A stretch of DNA of 64,000 bases from UBA830 sp002295635. GTDB lineage: Bacteria; Pseudomonadota; Alphaproteobacteria; MPNO01; UBA830. The translations under genes were made by a program, and so were the position numbers. This document shows, piece after piece, positions 9,325 to 18,851 of the stretch; positions within the stretch are counted from its first letter, which is position 1; every line of letters starts with the position of its first letter. Below the pieces are notes generated by a model. It was not told the DNA's origin. It saw nothing but the letters and a program-made list of their open reading frames with translations, and did not search any database. The stretch spans positions 9,785-73,784 of the forward strand of contig DBHK01000020.1 of NCBI GenBank assembly GCA_002295635.1. The letters run 5' to 3'.

Positions 9325-10200
9325 ATGGTTGCCCATTCGAAATTGAAAACTGCTTCGCCGTTGCGTACGATAGCGTTCCAGGGTCAGCCCGGTGCGTATT
9401 CCCATCTTGCGTGTCGTCGGTATTTTTCCGAAATGACGCCGCTGCCGACACCCGCATTTGAAGATACTTTCGCTGCTGTGCAGGGCGGTCATGCAAAACT
9501 AGCGATGATACCGATCGAAAATTCTGTTGCAGGGCGTGTTGCGGATATCCATCGTATAATGCCTAATTCTGGTCTTTACATAATCGGCGAGCGGTTTTTG
9601 CGAGTGAATCATCATCTTTTGGCGCCGAAGGGTGCGACGATGAAATCTATTCGCCGCGTACACAGCCACGTTCATGCGCTAGGGCAATGCCGCAACTTTT
9701 TACGAAAACACGGTTTAGAGGCCGTCGTACATGCAGATACTGCAGGGGCGGCGGCCGATATAGGTGCGAACGGCGACAAGTCGGAGGCGGCCATCGCTTC
9801 TGAATTGGCTGGCGAGGTTTATGGCCTAAAATCAGTCCGAGCGAGTATCGAAGATGCGGGACACAACACCACGCGTTTCGTGGTAATGTCGAAGAAGCCG
9901 GTAAGGCCCAACCGCAACGACGGCGTGTTGGTAACCAGCTTCGTGTTCAGGGTTCGAAACGTCCCGGCAGCCTTGTTTAAGGCGTTAGGCGGATTCGCGA
10001 CCAACGGTGTCAACATGACCAAGTTGGAGAGCTACATGGTGGGAGGTGATTTCTTTGCGACACAGTTCTACGCCGATGTAGAGGGCGATCCGCGCGATCG
10101 GAACGTTAAGCTCGCCTTCGAAGAGCTAGATTTTTACACCCATGAGGTGAAAATCTTAGGCACCTATCCGGCCGACCCGTTGCGGTTAGGAAAGGGATAA
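9325..10200 (+). CDS. pheA: Prephenate dehydratase with C-terminal ACT domain
   Basis: Converts prephenate to phenylpyruvate in phenylalanine synthesis. The 291-residue protein has the periplasmic-binding-like catalytic domain (FQGQPGAYSHLACRRYF near residue 18, IPIENSVAGRV near 70, and the catalytic NTTRFVV motif near 178) and a C-terminal ACT domain for feedback by phenylalanine (GFATNGVNMTKLESYMVGG). No chorismate mutase domain is fused, so this is the monofunctional form usual in alphaproteobacteria. Likely co-transcribed with kdsB; it converges on nudC with a 38-base gap. Confidence 0.95.
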   Translation: MVAHSKLKTASPLRTIAFQGQPGAYSHLACRRYFSEMTPLPTPAFEDTFAAVQGGHAKLAMIPIENSVAGRVADIHRIMPNSGLYIIGERFLRVNHHLLAPKGATMKSIRRVHSHVHALGQCRNFLRKHGLEAVVHADTAGAAADIGANGDKSEAAIASELAGEVYGLKSVRASIEDAGHNTTRFVVMSKKPVRPNRNDGVLVTSFVFRVRNVPAALFKALGGFATNGVNMTKLESYMVGGDFFATQFYADVEGDPRDRNVKLAFEELDFYTHEVKILGTYPADPLRLGKG

Positions 10201-10238
10201 ACTCCCTCTTTATGTTCGAAGTCCGAACAGTATATCAA

Positions 10239-11150
10239 TCAATCTGTAAGTCTTATCCATTCGTCGATAAGTCGCCGAGCGATCGAATCGGAACGTGGGC
10301 GCTTCGCAATTCCTGCGCCGCCGTCAGATAATTCCTGTCTGGTGAACCACCGCAAGTCTTCGAGTTCTTCTTCGCTTCGAACTAGATCCTCCGTAACAGC
10401 GTCAGCGAGAAAACCAAGCATCAGAGATGCCGGGAACGGCCATGGTTGGGAGGAATGATAGCGAATGTTAGTGATCTTTACCCCCGATTCCTCAAACACT
10501 TCGCGTGTTACCGCCTGTTCTAGGCTTTCGCCTGGTTCGACAAAACCAGCTAACGTTGAATACATGCCTTCCATCCACTCCTCTTTGCGGCCGAGAAGGG
10601 CGCGATCGTCCTTTACCACTAGCATGATCACCGCAGGGTCGGTTCGCGGGAAATGCACCGCGCCGCAGCTGAGGTTAATGCATTTGCGAATGTGTCCGGA
10701 ATCGCCGATTTTAGCCGCACTCCCGCACACGCCGCAGTAGAGATGTTGCGAGTGCCAGTGGGTGATTCCCCTAGCGTAGGCCAAGATCGATGCCTCCGAT
10801 CTATCCATGACGGCACCTACTAACCGCAAGTCGACGAACTCCCCGTCATCTAAGAGGTCCCGCGCGTTTTCTTCTTCGAGATGGGATATATCGATGGCGA
10901 AGTGGGCGACTTCGTCTCTAAGGCCTAGGAAGACTAATGTGTGATCAATTTCTATAAGTGTCCGCGCCTTTGACATTGGCAGCATCACACCCTTTGGTTC
11001 TTCGCGGTTTATAATTAGGTTGCGCGATCGCCATACCGGGATGATGACGGTATGATCGGCTCGCAGCTGAAGATTCATCCACGATTCGTTGCTACGTAAA
11101 TGAGATGCACGATTTAATGTTTCGGCCGTGTAATAATTGTCATTGGTCAT
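10239..11150 (-). CDS. nudC: NADH pyrophosphatase (Nudix), NudC-type
   Basis: A 303-residue Nudix hydrolase that cleaves NAD(H) and can remove NAD caps from RNA in the family members studied. It has the characteristic zinc ribbon (CGVCGS, then CINLSCGAVHFPRTDPAVI) followed by the Nudix box GFVEPGESLEQAVTREVFEE and the NudC-specific SQPWPFPASLM motif, which marks NudC rather than a general Nudix enzyme. I chose the ATG at 11150 (MTNDNYYTAETLN); an in-frame start at 11186 would add 12 residues without family character. It diverges from the SRP RNA gene. Confidence 0.94.
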   Translation of the reverse strand: MTNDNYYTAETLNRASHLRSNESWMNLQLRADHTVIIPVWRSRNLIINREEPKGVMLPMSKARTLIEIDHTLVFLGLRDEVAHFAIDISHLEEENARDLLDDGEFVDLRLVGAVMDRSEASILAYARGITHWHSQHLYCGVCGSAAKIGDSGHIRKCINLSCGAVHFPRTDPAVIMLVVKDDRALLGRKEEWMEGMYSTLAGFVEPGESLEQAVTREVFEESGVKITNIRYHSSQPWPFPASLMLGFLADAVTEDLVRSEEELEDLRWFTRQELSDGGAGIAKRPRSDSIARRLIDEWIRLTD

Positions 11151-11230
11151 GGCTAAAGTACTCGCATACTGGCGCCGAGGGAGCAAATGTAGCGGTTTGA
11201 AAGAATATACACTTCGTATGCCAGGTTAAT

Positions 11231-11258
11231 TTGGCCCCTGCGCCGGAACTGGTATACT
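11231..11258 (+). promoter_or_regulatory. Candidate sigma-70 promoter for the SRP RNA
   Basis: TTGGCC at 11231-11236 and TATACT at 11253-11258 are separated by 16 bases and lie just upstream of the first base-paired nucleotide of the SRP RNA. The spacing and the near-consensus -10 make this a believable promoter, but it rests on motif and position only. Confidence 0.55.
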
Positions 11259-11261
11259 AAT

Positions 11262-11363
11262 GTTGGGAGATTGGCAGCGGACAGATTGCTCGCCAACCCG
11301 GTCAGGTCCGGAAGGAAGCAGCCGTAACGAGATTTCTCTGGGTCGCTTGGCCAGTCTCCCAAC
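11262..11363 (+). ncRNA. ffs: Signal recognition particle RNA (bacterial small type, 4.5S)
   Basis: The RNA partner of Ffh in co-translational membrane targeting. The ends pair: GTTGGGAGA at 11262-11270 with TCTCCCAAC at 11355-11363, continuing into TTGGC/GCCA. The conserved apical domain is present, with the tetraloop and symmetric/asymmetric loops in GTCAGGTCCGGAAGGAAGCA around 11301-11320, followed by GCCGTAACGAG. It lies between nudC and dnaX, a placement common in alphaproteobacteria. Exact ends are inferred from the pairing. Confidence 0.95.
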
Positions 11364-11465
11364 CGTTTGGCTTTCCCTATTGTGGGGAGAAATTTTAGGC
11401 ATCGGCCCTGGGATGTCTCGGGGGGTAAACCGTTGCTGTATAGAATGATGAGGCGCCAGCCCTGA

Positions 11466-13337
11466 ATGGCAGACAGCCCCGATAACCAGCCCTACCGCGT
11501 ACTGGCGCGGAAATACCGCCCTAGAGATTTCACGTCTCTGATCGGTCAGGAAGCCATGGTCCAAACCCTATCTAACGCGATCGCATCGCATAGGTTGGCA
11601 CATGCTTTTATCCTCACAGGTGTGCGGGGAGTTGGGAAAACTACAACGGCGCGGATAATCGCGAAGGCCCTGAATTGTACCGGGGCAGACGGTGCCGGAG
11701 AAGCAACAGCAGAGCCATGCGGCGTTTGCGATTTCTGTCTATCAATCGCCGAGGACCGCAACGTCGACGTGATGGAAATGGATGCTGCAAGCCGTACAGG
11801 GGTCGAAGACATCCGAGAATTAATCGACGGAGTACTCTACCGTCCGGTATCAGCCCGATTCAAAATCTATATCATCGATGAAGTGCACATGCTTTCGCGT
11901 AACGCATTCAACGCCCTGCTAAAAACGCTCGAAGAGCCGCCAGAGCACGTAAAGTTCATCTTCGCAACCACGGAAATACGGCGCGTCCCGGTCACGGTAT
12001 TGTCGCGCTGCCAACGCTTTGATTTGCGTCGGATAAATTTCTCGATGTTGGTTGAACACTTCTCCGAAATTTCTGAGAAAGAGGGCGCGAACATCACCCC
12101 CAGTGCGCTAAGTCTTATCGCCCGGGCGGCAGATGGGTCGGTTCGTGATGGCCTGTCTCTACTGGATCAGGCAATGGCTCATAGCGGTTCAGAGGCGGAG
12201 ATAGGAGAAGAATTAGTTCGGGAAATGCTCGGTGTTGCGGAGCGTGTGAAGGTTTTCGACTTGTTCGATCAGCTTATGCGAGGAGAAATCGCGACCGCAC
12301 TCTCGACCTTCGACTCAATGTACCAAGCCGGGGCCGATCCAGTCACAATCCTGCAGGACCTCGCAGAGTTAACGCATTGGATAACAAGATTGAAGGCCGC
12401 CCCCGAGGCTGCCGAAGTGAATCCGACGACAGATCTCGATCTCAATCGAGGATTGGATTTGTCTGTCCGCATACCGATATCAGCACTGACCCGCACTTGG
12501 CAAATACTTTTGAAGGGGCTGCAAGAGGCTCGCACCGCATATTCCCAGTCCCAAGCAGCCGAAATGGTATTAGTCCGTATTGCATACGCTGCTGATCTTC
12601 CGACACCAGCCGAGGTTATAGCAACATTGGCCAAGGAGGATTTAACTGTGCCGAATCCGGCCGGGGTCAAAAACGACGCTGCGCAGACACCTGTTGAAAC
12701 TCCGGAAAAGGCTACCCGCCTGTCCGAAACACCGCCGGCCGCTGGGGTTAAGGCGACAAAACTAGCACTGCAAACAGACGGTCCCACCGCGTTAGCCATT
12801 AGGCCTACCCCACAGGCAGAGGTTAGCGCGTTCGACGGGCATCCGGAAATCCCGGTAAATTTTGAAAACATGGTAGAACTTTTCGCCGCCAAGGGTGAAC
12901 CGTTACTTCACGCATATCTTGTCAACAATGTTCATCTAGTGAACTACGAAGTCGGTAAGATATCTCTTCGGGTCTCTGAGGAAGGGCCGAGGGATCTCCC
13001 TAAGCATCTTAGCCGGTGCCTTAACGAGTGGACGGGCCGGGCATGGTTTATTGAGGCTAGTAATGAGCAAGGGGGCACCACCCTGCAGCAGCAACGTGAA
13101 GATGTTGTTGCCGAGCAACGCAGAGCTGCCATCGCTGATCCATTGGTTCAGAGGACACTGGACGCTTTTCCTGGTGCCGAAGTATCTAACGTACGCACTA
13201 TGGCTGATCGTGACGTTTCTGATGAGTCGACAGATAATCTTCCGTTCGTGCCGGAAGATTATCCATCCCAAAACTTTAAGGATGACGATGTCGAAGTGAA
13301 CATATTTGACCCTGAGGACACCGACGAGGATTACTGA
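11466..13337 (+). CDS. dnaX: DNA polymerase III subunits gamma/tau
   Basis: Clamp-loader ATPase of the replisome, 623 residues. The N-terminal AAA+ module shows YRPRDFTSLIGQEAMV, Walker A GVRGVGKTT (about residue 52), a four-cysteine zinc module (NCTG...EPCGVCDFC), Walker B IIDEVHMLS and the SRC arginine-finger motif in VLSRCQRFDL. The C-terminal tau-like region is variable and acidic at the end. No obvious slippery poly-A frameshift signal is visible in the position where gamma would be produced. It is followed by ybaB with a one-base TGATG overlap, indicating translational coupling. Confidence 0.96.
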   Translation: MADSPDNQPYRVLARKYRPRDFTSLIGQEAMVQTLSNAIASHRLAHAFILTGVRGVGKTTTARIIAKALNCTGADGAGEATAEPCGVCDFCLSIAEDRNVDVMEMDAASRTGVEDIRELIDGVLYRPVSARFKIYIIDEVHMLSRNAFNALLKTLEEPPEHVKFIFATTEIRRVPVTVLSRCQRFDLRRINFSMLVEHFSEISEKEGANITPSALSLIARAADGSVRDGLSLLDQAMAHSGSEAEIGEELVREMLGVAERVKVFDLFDQLMRGEIATALSTFDSMYQAGADPVTILQDLAELTHWITRLKAAPEAAEVNPTTDLDLNRGLDLSVRIPISALTRTWQILLKGLQEARTAYSQSQAAEMVLVRIAYAADLPTPAEVIATLAKEDLTVPNPAGVKNDAAQTPVETPEKATRLSETPPAAGVKATKLALQTDGPTALAIRPTPQAEVSAFDGHPEIPVNFENMVELFAAKGEPLLHAYLVNNVHLVNYEVGKISLRVSEEGPRDLPKHLSRCLNEWTGRAWFIEASNEQGGTTLQQQREDVVAEQRRAAIADPLVQRTLDAFPGAEVSNVRTMADRDVSDESTDNLPFVPEDYPSQNFKDDDVEVNIFDPEDTDEDY

Positions 13338-13660
13338 TGAAAAATCTTGGCAATCTTATGAAACAGGCACAAGAAATGCAGGCGAAGATGGAGCAGATGC
13401 AGAACCGTCTGGCCGAGATTGAAATCACCGGCGAATCTGGTGCAGGTATGGTACGAGTGACACTAAACGGAAAAAGTGAAATGCGAGGTCTGAAAATCGA
13501 CCCGACGCTGTTTAATAGCGAAGATGCTGAAGTGGTAGAAGATCTGATCGTTGCAGCTTTCAACGATGCTAAGGCCAAGGCCGAACAGCAAATGCAGGAA
13601 CAGATGGCAGAAGTTACCGGCGGGCTTAATCTTCCGCCCGGTGTTAAACTGCCGTTTTAG
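13337..13660 (+). CDS. ybaB: YbaB/EbfC-family nucleoid-associated protein
   Basis: A 107-residue DNA-binding protein of the YbaB/EbfC family, nearly always found between dnaX and recR, as here. The sequence has the typical start MKNLGNLMKQAQEMQAKMEQ (amphipathic helix rich in Met and Gln), a central strand region (VRVTLNGKSEMRGLKIDP) and a C-terminal helix ending in GGLNLPPGVKLPF. Its start overlaps the dnaX stop by one base. Family members bind DNA as dimers and shape the nucleoid; a repair link through recR is suspected from synteny. Confidence 0.95.
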   Translation: MKNLGNLMKQAQEMQAKMEQMQNRLAEIEITGESGAGMVRVTLNGKSEMRGLKIDPTLFNSEDAEVVEDLIVAAFNDAKAKAEQQMQEQMAEVTGGLNLPPGVKLPF

Positions 13661-13722
13661 TTTATGGATCTCGCGGTACTGTTAACTCCCCCGACAAAAT
13701 CTATCGTGGTAGTCCCAAAGGT

Positions 13723-14373
13723 ATGTCCGGCGAGGAGGAGAAACACGGTGACAGAAAACTCATGTCTTCTAAGGAAATAGAACTCCTTATCCAGATGCTG
13801 TCAAAGCTACCGGGTCTCGGGCCGCGTTCGGCGCGGAGGGCGGCCCTTCATTTGATCAAGTATCGAGATTCACTACTTGAGCCCCTCGCGTCGGCCATGG
13901 CGCGGGCTGCAGTTTCGGTGACTACTTGTGGCGTTTGCGGCAACTTAGATTCTACGGATCCCTGCACCGTATGTGCTGATTCAAGGCGTGATCGGGGTCA
14001 GGTCTGTGTGGTCGAGGATGTCTCCGATTTGTGGGCGCTCGAGAGGGTTGCGGCTTTCAAAGGTGTCTATCACGTGATCGGTGGCACTCTGTCGGCACTT
14101 GATGGCCGCGGTCCAGAAGATCTCAATATTTCGTCGCTGATTTCCCGTGTCGTTGGCGGCAATGTGACGGAGATAATTCTTGCGAATTCGGCAACCGTTG
14201 AAGGGCAGACAACTGCGCACTACATTTCTGATCGGATTGAAGATCTCGTCGATAAGAAAGATTTATCTCTTAACATTACGCGACTTGCTCAAGGTGTTCC
14301 GGTTGGCGGCGAGCTCAACTACCTAGATGATGGGACCCTATCTGCTGCGCTAAAAGCCCGGCGGCCGGTGTAG
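13723..14373 (+). CDS. recR: Recombination mediator protein RecR
   Basis: Works with RecO (and RecF) to load RecA at gaps. The product (up to 216 residues) contains the helix-hairpin-helix region LPGLGPRSARRAALHLIK, the four-cysteine zinc finger CGVCGNLDSTDPCTVC, the Toprim domain beginning VCVVEDVSDLWALE, and the C-terminal RLAQGVPVGGELNYLDDGTL motif. The start is uncertain: ATG 13723 has AAAGG directly upstream, while ATG 13762 gives a 203-residue protein with a more usual N-terminus. Follows ybaB by 62 bases. Confidence 0.95.
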   Translation: MSGEEEKHGDRKLMSSKEIELLIQMLSKLPGLGPRSARRAALHLIKYRDSLLEPLASAMARAAVSVTTCGVCGNLDSTDPCTVCADSRRDRGQVCVVEDVSDLWALERVAAFKGVYHVIGGTLSALDGRGPEDLNISSLISRVVGGNVTEIILANSATVEGQTTAHYISDRIEDLVDKKDLSLNITRLAQGVPVGGELNYLDDGTLSAALKARRPV

Positions 14374-14438
14374 TATCGCTTAAATTTTCCGTGCCTTTCG
14401 ACCACTAATATTAATATGATTCCATCACCACCGCGATC

Positions 14439-14454
14439 GGTAAAAAATTTTACC
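14439..14454. terminator. Short A/T-rich palindrome between convergent recR and ccmI
   Basis: GGTAAAA at 14439-14445 and TTTTACC at 14448-14454 form a perfect inverted repeat in the 93-base convergent gap between recR and ccmI, followed on the plus strand by TTTAGG. Position suggests a bidirectional stop, but the stem is A/T-rich and the loop is tight, so this is a weak candidate. Confidence 0.3.
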
Positions 14455-14466
14455 TTTAGGCGAATA

Positions 14467-15852
14467 TTATTCTTCCGGAAGTGCATCGATCTTTTGCTTG
14501 AGCTCTACATATCGAGGCGAGTTCGGATCTACATATTGCATTAAACGTGTCCATTGTCGCTTGGCAATCTTCACGTTGCCAGCCGATAGAGCGAGCTGTC
14601 CCGACAACCAGAGACCCTGAGGATTCCGATCGTCGCGTGCAAGAATGCGGTCAACGACTGGCTTGAGAATATCTGCCGGTGCGGTGCCTGGTGCGGCGGT
14701 TTCGACGATAGCGTCGGCATAAGCTATTTGTGCTTCAATATCTCTAGGCCGCAGATCGGCGACTTTCCCCAGAGCATCTCTGGACGCTTCTTTTTCCCCT
14801 AGGACCATTCGTGCACGCGCTAATCGTTGCCAACCTGCCGCATCGTTAGGGTTGTCCCTCAGCCTGTCCGCAAGGCGGTCTACCATCCCGCGAATCATTT
14901 CTTGGCGATCTTCTTCTGACATCTCCTGAGCGGCCCGTATCTGCTCCCGAGTGGGCCCTCGGGCGACCGGAACATCTCCTGATTTGATTTTCTCACGCAA
15001 GCTCGCCAAATCTTGAGACGTGAGGCCGGCTTCCTTTGATACCCTATCGATTTGTATTATCAGGAAATTCAGCCATGGCGCATCAGACTGTGATCCATTT
15101 TCTAGTATAAGCCATCGGTTCAGTGCTTCTCGCAGTCGTCCCCCTTGCCGGTCGGCAAGTCCGAGGTAGTATAGAGCCCGCGGGTCGTCGGGGTCGCGCC
15201 GCACGGCTTCCCGGAATGCTGCTTCTGCACCTGGCGTAACTTGGCCGTTAGCGGCAAATACAATAGCTTCCCCGCTTCGAGATGCGTACTCAGCTATCTC
15301 TGGCGCCAAGTTCATTGCGCGAGTATATGCAACGGCAGCCTGCTGGTAACGTTTTATCGACTTTAGCGCATTACCTAGGGAGACCCAGCTCTCGGTATCA
15401 TTAGGATCCTGATGTACCGCTTCGGTAAGATCTTGGATTATTCCACTTTTGTCTAATGAGGTCCTCGTTGGCTGTTCCTCTGCAACAATTTGAGAGGGCT
15501 GTTCCAATGTTGGACTGCCTTGATAGAGATAAACCGCCAACGCCAAAAATGGGACGCAAATTGCGACAAAAGTTCCCAAAACCGGAGCGCGACCCACTGA
15601 TGGGGCGTTCAGCGCATCGGCTTCGTCAATCGCAATGATGCGACGGCCAATTTCGGCACGCGCGGCGTCAGCTTCACTTTCCCCGATTAGGCCGCGTTCT
15701 CGGTCACGGTCTACTTCTGCTAACTGATCCTTGTAAATTGCGAGTTCTTGATCGATACGGTTTGTACCATCGACGTTTGATCGAAAGAACGGCCATGCGA
15801 TAAATAATGCTGTCCCTAACGTCATCAGTGTTAACAAGATACCGATGATCAA
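14467..15852 (-). CDS. ccmI: Cytochrome c maturation protein CcmI (TPR)
   Basis: Apocytochrome chaperone of the System I heme-ligation complex, 461 residues. Two membrane helices are visible at the N-terminus (about 2-20 and about 95-113) separated by the CcmI-typical cytoplasmic loop (AIYKDQLAEVDRDRERGLIG), followed by a periplasmic domain with TPR repeats (for example DPNDTESWVSLGNALKSIK and DPDDPRALYYLGLADRQGG). Its ATG overlaps the ccmH stop by 4 bases. It is the last gene of the ccm cluster. Confidence 0.94.
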   Translation of the reverse strand: MIIGILLTLMTLGTALFIAWPFFRSNVDGTNRIDQELAIYKDQLAEVDRDRERGLIGESEADAARAEIGRRIIAIDEADALNAPSVGRAPVLGTFVAICVPFLALAVYLYQGSPTLEQPSQIVAEEQPTRTSLDKSGIIQDLTEAVHQDPNDTESWVSLGNALKSIKRYQQAAVAYTRAMNLAPEIAEYASRSGEAIVFAANGQVTPGAEAAFREAVRRDPDDPRALYYLGLADRQGGRLREALNRWLILENGSQSDAPWLNFLIIQIDRVSKEAGLTSQDLASLREKIKSGDVPVARGPTREQIRAAQEMSEEDRQEMIRGMVDRLADRLRDNPNDAAGWQRLARARMVLGEKEASRDALGKVADLRPRDIEAQIAYADAIVETAAPGTAPADILKPVVDRILARDDRNPQGLWLSGQLALSAGNVKIAKRQWTRLMQYVDPNSPRYVELKQKIDALPEE

Positions 15853-16319
15853 GACTCTTTCTCCCGGGACATCAATTTTTTAACGCGATCCTGCTCTTCG
15901 GCCGTTAGAGGTGCTACTGACTCTGATGCTTCATTTGCCGGTCGACGCCGGTGCCAAATTCCTACACCGATCATACCAGAGATGAGGAGCAGTGCCGGCC
16001 CGACCCAAAGTATGAGGGTCGACGCTTTAAAGGGCGGCCGAAGGAGCACAAAATCGCCATATCGATCCACTATGAATGATACCGTCTCTTCATCGGTATC
16101 CCCGGCGAGAAGGCGTTCGCGGACTAATAGGCGCAGATCTCGCGCCAAAGGTGCATCGGAGTCGTCGATCGACTGATTTTGACATACTAGACAACGAAGT
16201 TCCTTGCTAATTTCTCGAGCTCGTTCCTCCATAACGACGTCAGGGAGTATTTCATCCGGTTCTACAGCTAGTGCCGTTGTAGCTAAGAGGGACAAGAACA
16301 GCACAAGCCGAAAAGTCAT
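15849..16319 (-). CDS. ccmH: Cytochrome c maturation protein CcmH/CycL
   Basis: Periplasm-facing thiol protein that reduces apocytochrome c before heme attachment, 156 residues. It has a signal peptide (cleavage near VEPDE), the redox motif LRCLVCQNQSI at about residues 41-51, a domain ending before one membrane helix (about residues 100-122), and a short cytoplasmic tail. Overlaps both ccmG (upstream) and ccmI (downstream) by four bases, so translation is coupled. Confidence 0.95.
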   Translation of the reverse strand: MTFRLVLFLSLLATTALAVEPDEILPDVVMEERAREISKELRCLVCQNQSIDDSDAPLARDLRLLVRERLLAGDTDEETVSFIVDRYGDFVLLRPPFKASTLILWVGPALLLISGMIGVGIWHRRRPANEASESVAPLTAEEQDRVKKLMSREKES

Positions 16320-16858
16320 CCTTCTAGCTCCTTCAGCAATGGGCGGATGATACTGTCGAGCTGTCCCGGACTAATAGATCCCACATGACGGTAGCGAATG
16401 CGGCCTTTGGCGTCGATAAAGAAGGTTTCCGGATACCCATAAACTCCTAAGTCGATTGAAACTCTCCCCTTGGTGTCAGCGCCGATCCGTGCATAAGGAT
16501 TACCCAGCAGATCGAGAAATCTCTTTGCATTTTTAGGCTTATCCCGAATATTGATTCCAAATATGGTCACACCGTCGCGTGCCAAGGTCATTAAGATTGG
16601 GTGTTCTGCCCGACATGGCGGACACCAAGACGCCCAAACATTTATAAGAGAGACCTTACCCTTGAGGTCAGACGTGGTAAGACCATCTTTACGACCTAGA
16701 ATCGGCGGCAGTTTGAATTGTGGTACTGGCTTATCGATCATCGCTGAGGGTAGCTGCGAGATATCCTTGCCACCTGGCCCTACCTGCCAGAGATAGAGGC
16801 CAAATATGACGACAAGAGCAGCGAAAATCGCAATGGGAATGATAGTAATAGGCTTCAT
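16316..16858 (-). CDS. ccmG: Thiol:disulfide interchange protein CcmG/DsbE
   Basis: Membrane-anchored thioredoxin-like reductant for cytochrome c maturation, 180 residues from the ATG at 16858. One N-terminal helix (about 5-25), then a thioredoxin fold with WASWCPPCRAEHP (CxxC) and the family GVYGYPETFFIDAKGRI block containing the cis-proline. The frame is open upstream to 16921 but that extension overlaps ccmF and lacks a membrane-protein start. Confidence 0.95.
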   Translation of the reverse strand: MKPITIIPIAIFAALVVIFGLYLWQVGPGGKDISQLPSAMIDKPVPQFKLPPILGRKDGLTTSDLKGKVSLINVWASWCPPCRAEHPILMTLARDGVTIFGINIRDKPKNAKRFLDLLGNPYARIGADTKGRVSIDLGVYGYPETFFIDAKGRIRYRHVGSISPGQLDSIIRPLLKELEG

Positions 16859-16874
16859 ATTCGCATGCTTTAGT

Positions 16875-18851
16875 TCAGGTCGCGTACGGCATTTTTGCCG
16901 GGGCTCGCTTGGGGGCCCCAACTCGTAGCCGTCGGTCGGTCAGAGATACTAACCCTCCAATTGACATGAATATAGCTCCTGCCCAAATCCAAGGCACTAG
17001 GGGGTTATGATAAATACGTGTGGCCCAGCCACCTTTTCCGTCAGAGTCGCCTAAAACAATATAGACGTCAGCCATGGGCGTTGTGTAGATCGCGGCCTCA
17101 GTAGTCGCTGACCCCTCTGCAGGGTAGCTTCGTTTTTCAGGAAGCAAATCCGTGATCTTTTCCCCATCATCGGTCAACTCGAAAGTACCTCGCAATGCTG
17201 TGTAGTTTGGTCCCCGGACCTCGCCGGCTCCTTTAAATGTGACCGTATAACCCGCAAGCTCGATGGTATCGCCGGGTTTCATTATCTGAATGCGTTCCGT
17301 TTGCCATGCTGAAGAGGCAGTTATGCCGGCAACCATAATACCAAGGGATGCGTGTGCGATCGCGGAGCCCCAAGTATTACGTTGTAGGTTTACGGCGCGC
17401 CGTAAGGTTTCGCGGAAAGAAATGCGGAACAAGTGACAGCGTTCTGCTATATCAAGCGCCGCTCCAACAATTAACCAGGCTGCAACGCCGAGGGCGATGG
17501 CCGCGAGCACATCAGTTGATCCGTCTAGCCATAACGACAAAGCCGCTACCAGACCTGCCGTCATTGCCGCAAATTTGAGTCGCCCTAAAACGCCAGTAAT
17601 ATCGCCACGTTTCCAAGCCATCATTGCGCCGATCGGACAGGCAATAAGCAAAGGAGTCATTAGAGGTACGAACGTAGCGTTGAAGAATGGCGCCCCGACG
17701 GAGACTTTACCGCCATCGATTGCATCCAATATAAGCGGGTACAGCGTCCCAAGAAGTACAACTGCGCTAGCCGTAGCAAGCAACAGGTTATTTAACACTA
17801 GCGCACCTTCGCGGCTGACAGGTGCGAAAAGGCCACCGGTCTTCAACAGCGGTACCCGCACCGCATAAAGAAGCAGTCCACCACCGATAACGATGATTAG
17901 TAAAACGAGAATAAAGACACCACGCTCCGGGTCAGTCGCGAAAGTGTGTACAGATGTAAGTACGCCAGATCTCACGAGAAATGTACCCAATAACGACATA
18001 CCAAAAGCAATTATCGCGAGCAGTAGGGTCCAGCTTTTAAGTGTATTGCGGCGCTCAACTACCAGTGAGGAATGCAGCAACGCGGTTCCAACCAGCCAAG
18101 GAAGGAAGGAAGCATTTTCTACCGGATCCCAGAACCACCAGCCCCCCCACCCAAGTTCATAATAGGCCCACCAGCTTCCTAGTGCGATCCCGATGGTCAG
18201 CGCTATCCATGCCACCAGAGTCCAGGGCCGCACCCAGCGCGCCCAAGCGGGATCGACCCGACCCTCTATTAGGGCAGCGATGGCGAATGAAAAAGCCATC
18301 GAAAAGCCGACGTAGCCGAGATATAGGAACGGCGGGTGGAAGGCGAGGCCGGGGTCTTGCAGGAGTGGGTTAAGCCCCTCCCCTTGGACCGGCGCTGGAT
18401 CGAGCCTCAGGAATGGATTGGATGTGAAGAGTAAGAATGCAAGAAAGCCAAGGCCGATTAGGCCTTGAATACCCAGCACTCGGGCGCGTAATCCGGTTGG
18501 CAGATTACGGCCGAACTCCGACACCAGTAGACCGAAAAGAGCGAGGATCAGTATCCACAATAGCATCGAGCCCTCGTGATTTCCCCAAACTCCTGAAACC
18601 TTGTAAAGCATTGGTTTTAGCGTGTGGGAATGCTGAGAGACTAGTGCCACCGAAAAATCGGAATTAACAAATGAGATCGTAAGTGCTACGAACGCGATCG
18701 TGACAAATAAAAACTGACCTCGGGCCGCTGGTCGGGCGACTCCCATCAGGACCGCATCTTTTCTGTGGGCGCCGATCAATGGAATAATGCCCTGAACAAC
18801 GGAAAGCATGAGTGCTAGCGCGATCGCGTAATGACCGATTTCCGCTATCAT
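16875..18851 (-). CDS. ccmF: Cytochrome c heme lyase subunit CcmF
   Basis: Core membrane subunit of the heme-ligation complex, 658 residues with many membrane helices. The tryptophan-rich heme-handling motif ELGWGGWWFWDPVENASFLP is present near residue 230, and histidines flank it as expected. The C-terminal periplasmic domain (QTERIQIMKPGDTIELAGY) and final helix are also present, so it is full length. The ATG at 18851 overlaps the ccmE stop by four bases. Confidence 0.96.
   Translation of the reverse strand: MIAEIGHYAIALALMLSVVQGIIPLIGAHRKDAVLMGVARPAARGQFLFVTIAFVALTISFVNSDFSVALVSQHSHTLKPMLYKVSGVWGNHEGSMLLWILILALFGLLVSEFGRNLPTGLRARVLGIQGLIGLGFLAFLLFTSNPFLRLDPAPVQGEGLNPLLQDPGLAFHPPFLYLGYVGFSMAFSFAIAALIEGRVDPAWARWVRPWTLVAWIALTIGIALGSWWAYYELGWGGWWFWDPVENASFLPWLVGTALLHSSLVVERRNTLKSWTLLLAIIAFGMSLLGTFLVRSGVLTSVHTFATDPERGVFILVLLIIVIGGGLLLYAVRVPLLKTGGLFAPVSREGALVLNNLLLATASAVVLLGTLYPLILDAIDGGKVSVGAPFFNATFVPLMTPLLIACPIGAMMAWKRGDITGVLGRLKFAAMTAGLVAALSLWLDGSTDVLAAIALGVAAWLIVGAALDIAERCHLFRISFRETLRRAVNLQRNTWGSAIAHASLGIMVAGITASSAWQTERIQIMKPGDTIELAGYTVTFKGAGEVRGPNYTALRGTFELTDDGEKITDLLPEKRSYPAEGSATTEAAIYTTPMADVYIVLGDSDGKGGWATRIYHNPLVPWIWAGAIFMSIGGLVSLTDRRLRVGAPKRAPAKMPYAT

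Noticed and set aside
12269..12892. 207-codon minus-strand open frame
   Set aside because: Lies wholly inside dnaX on the opposite strand, has no family character, and dnaX is certain.
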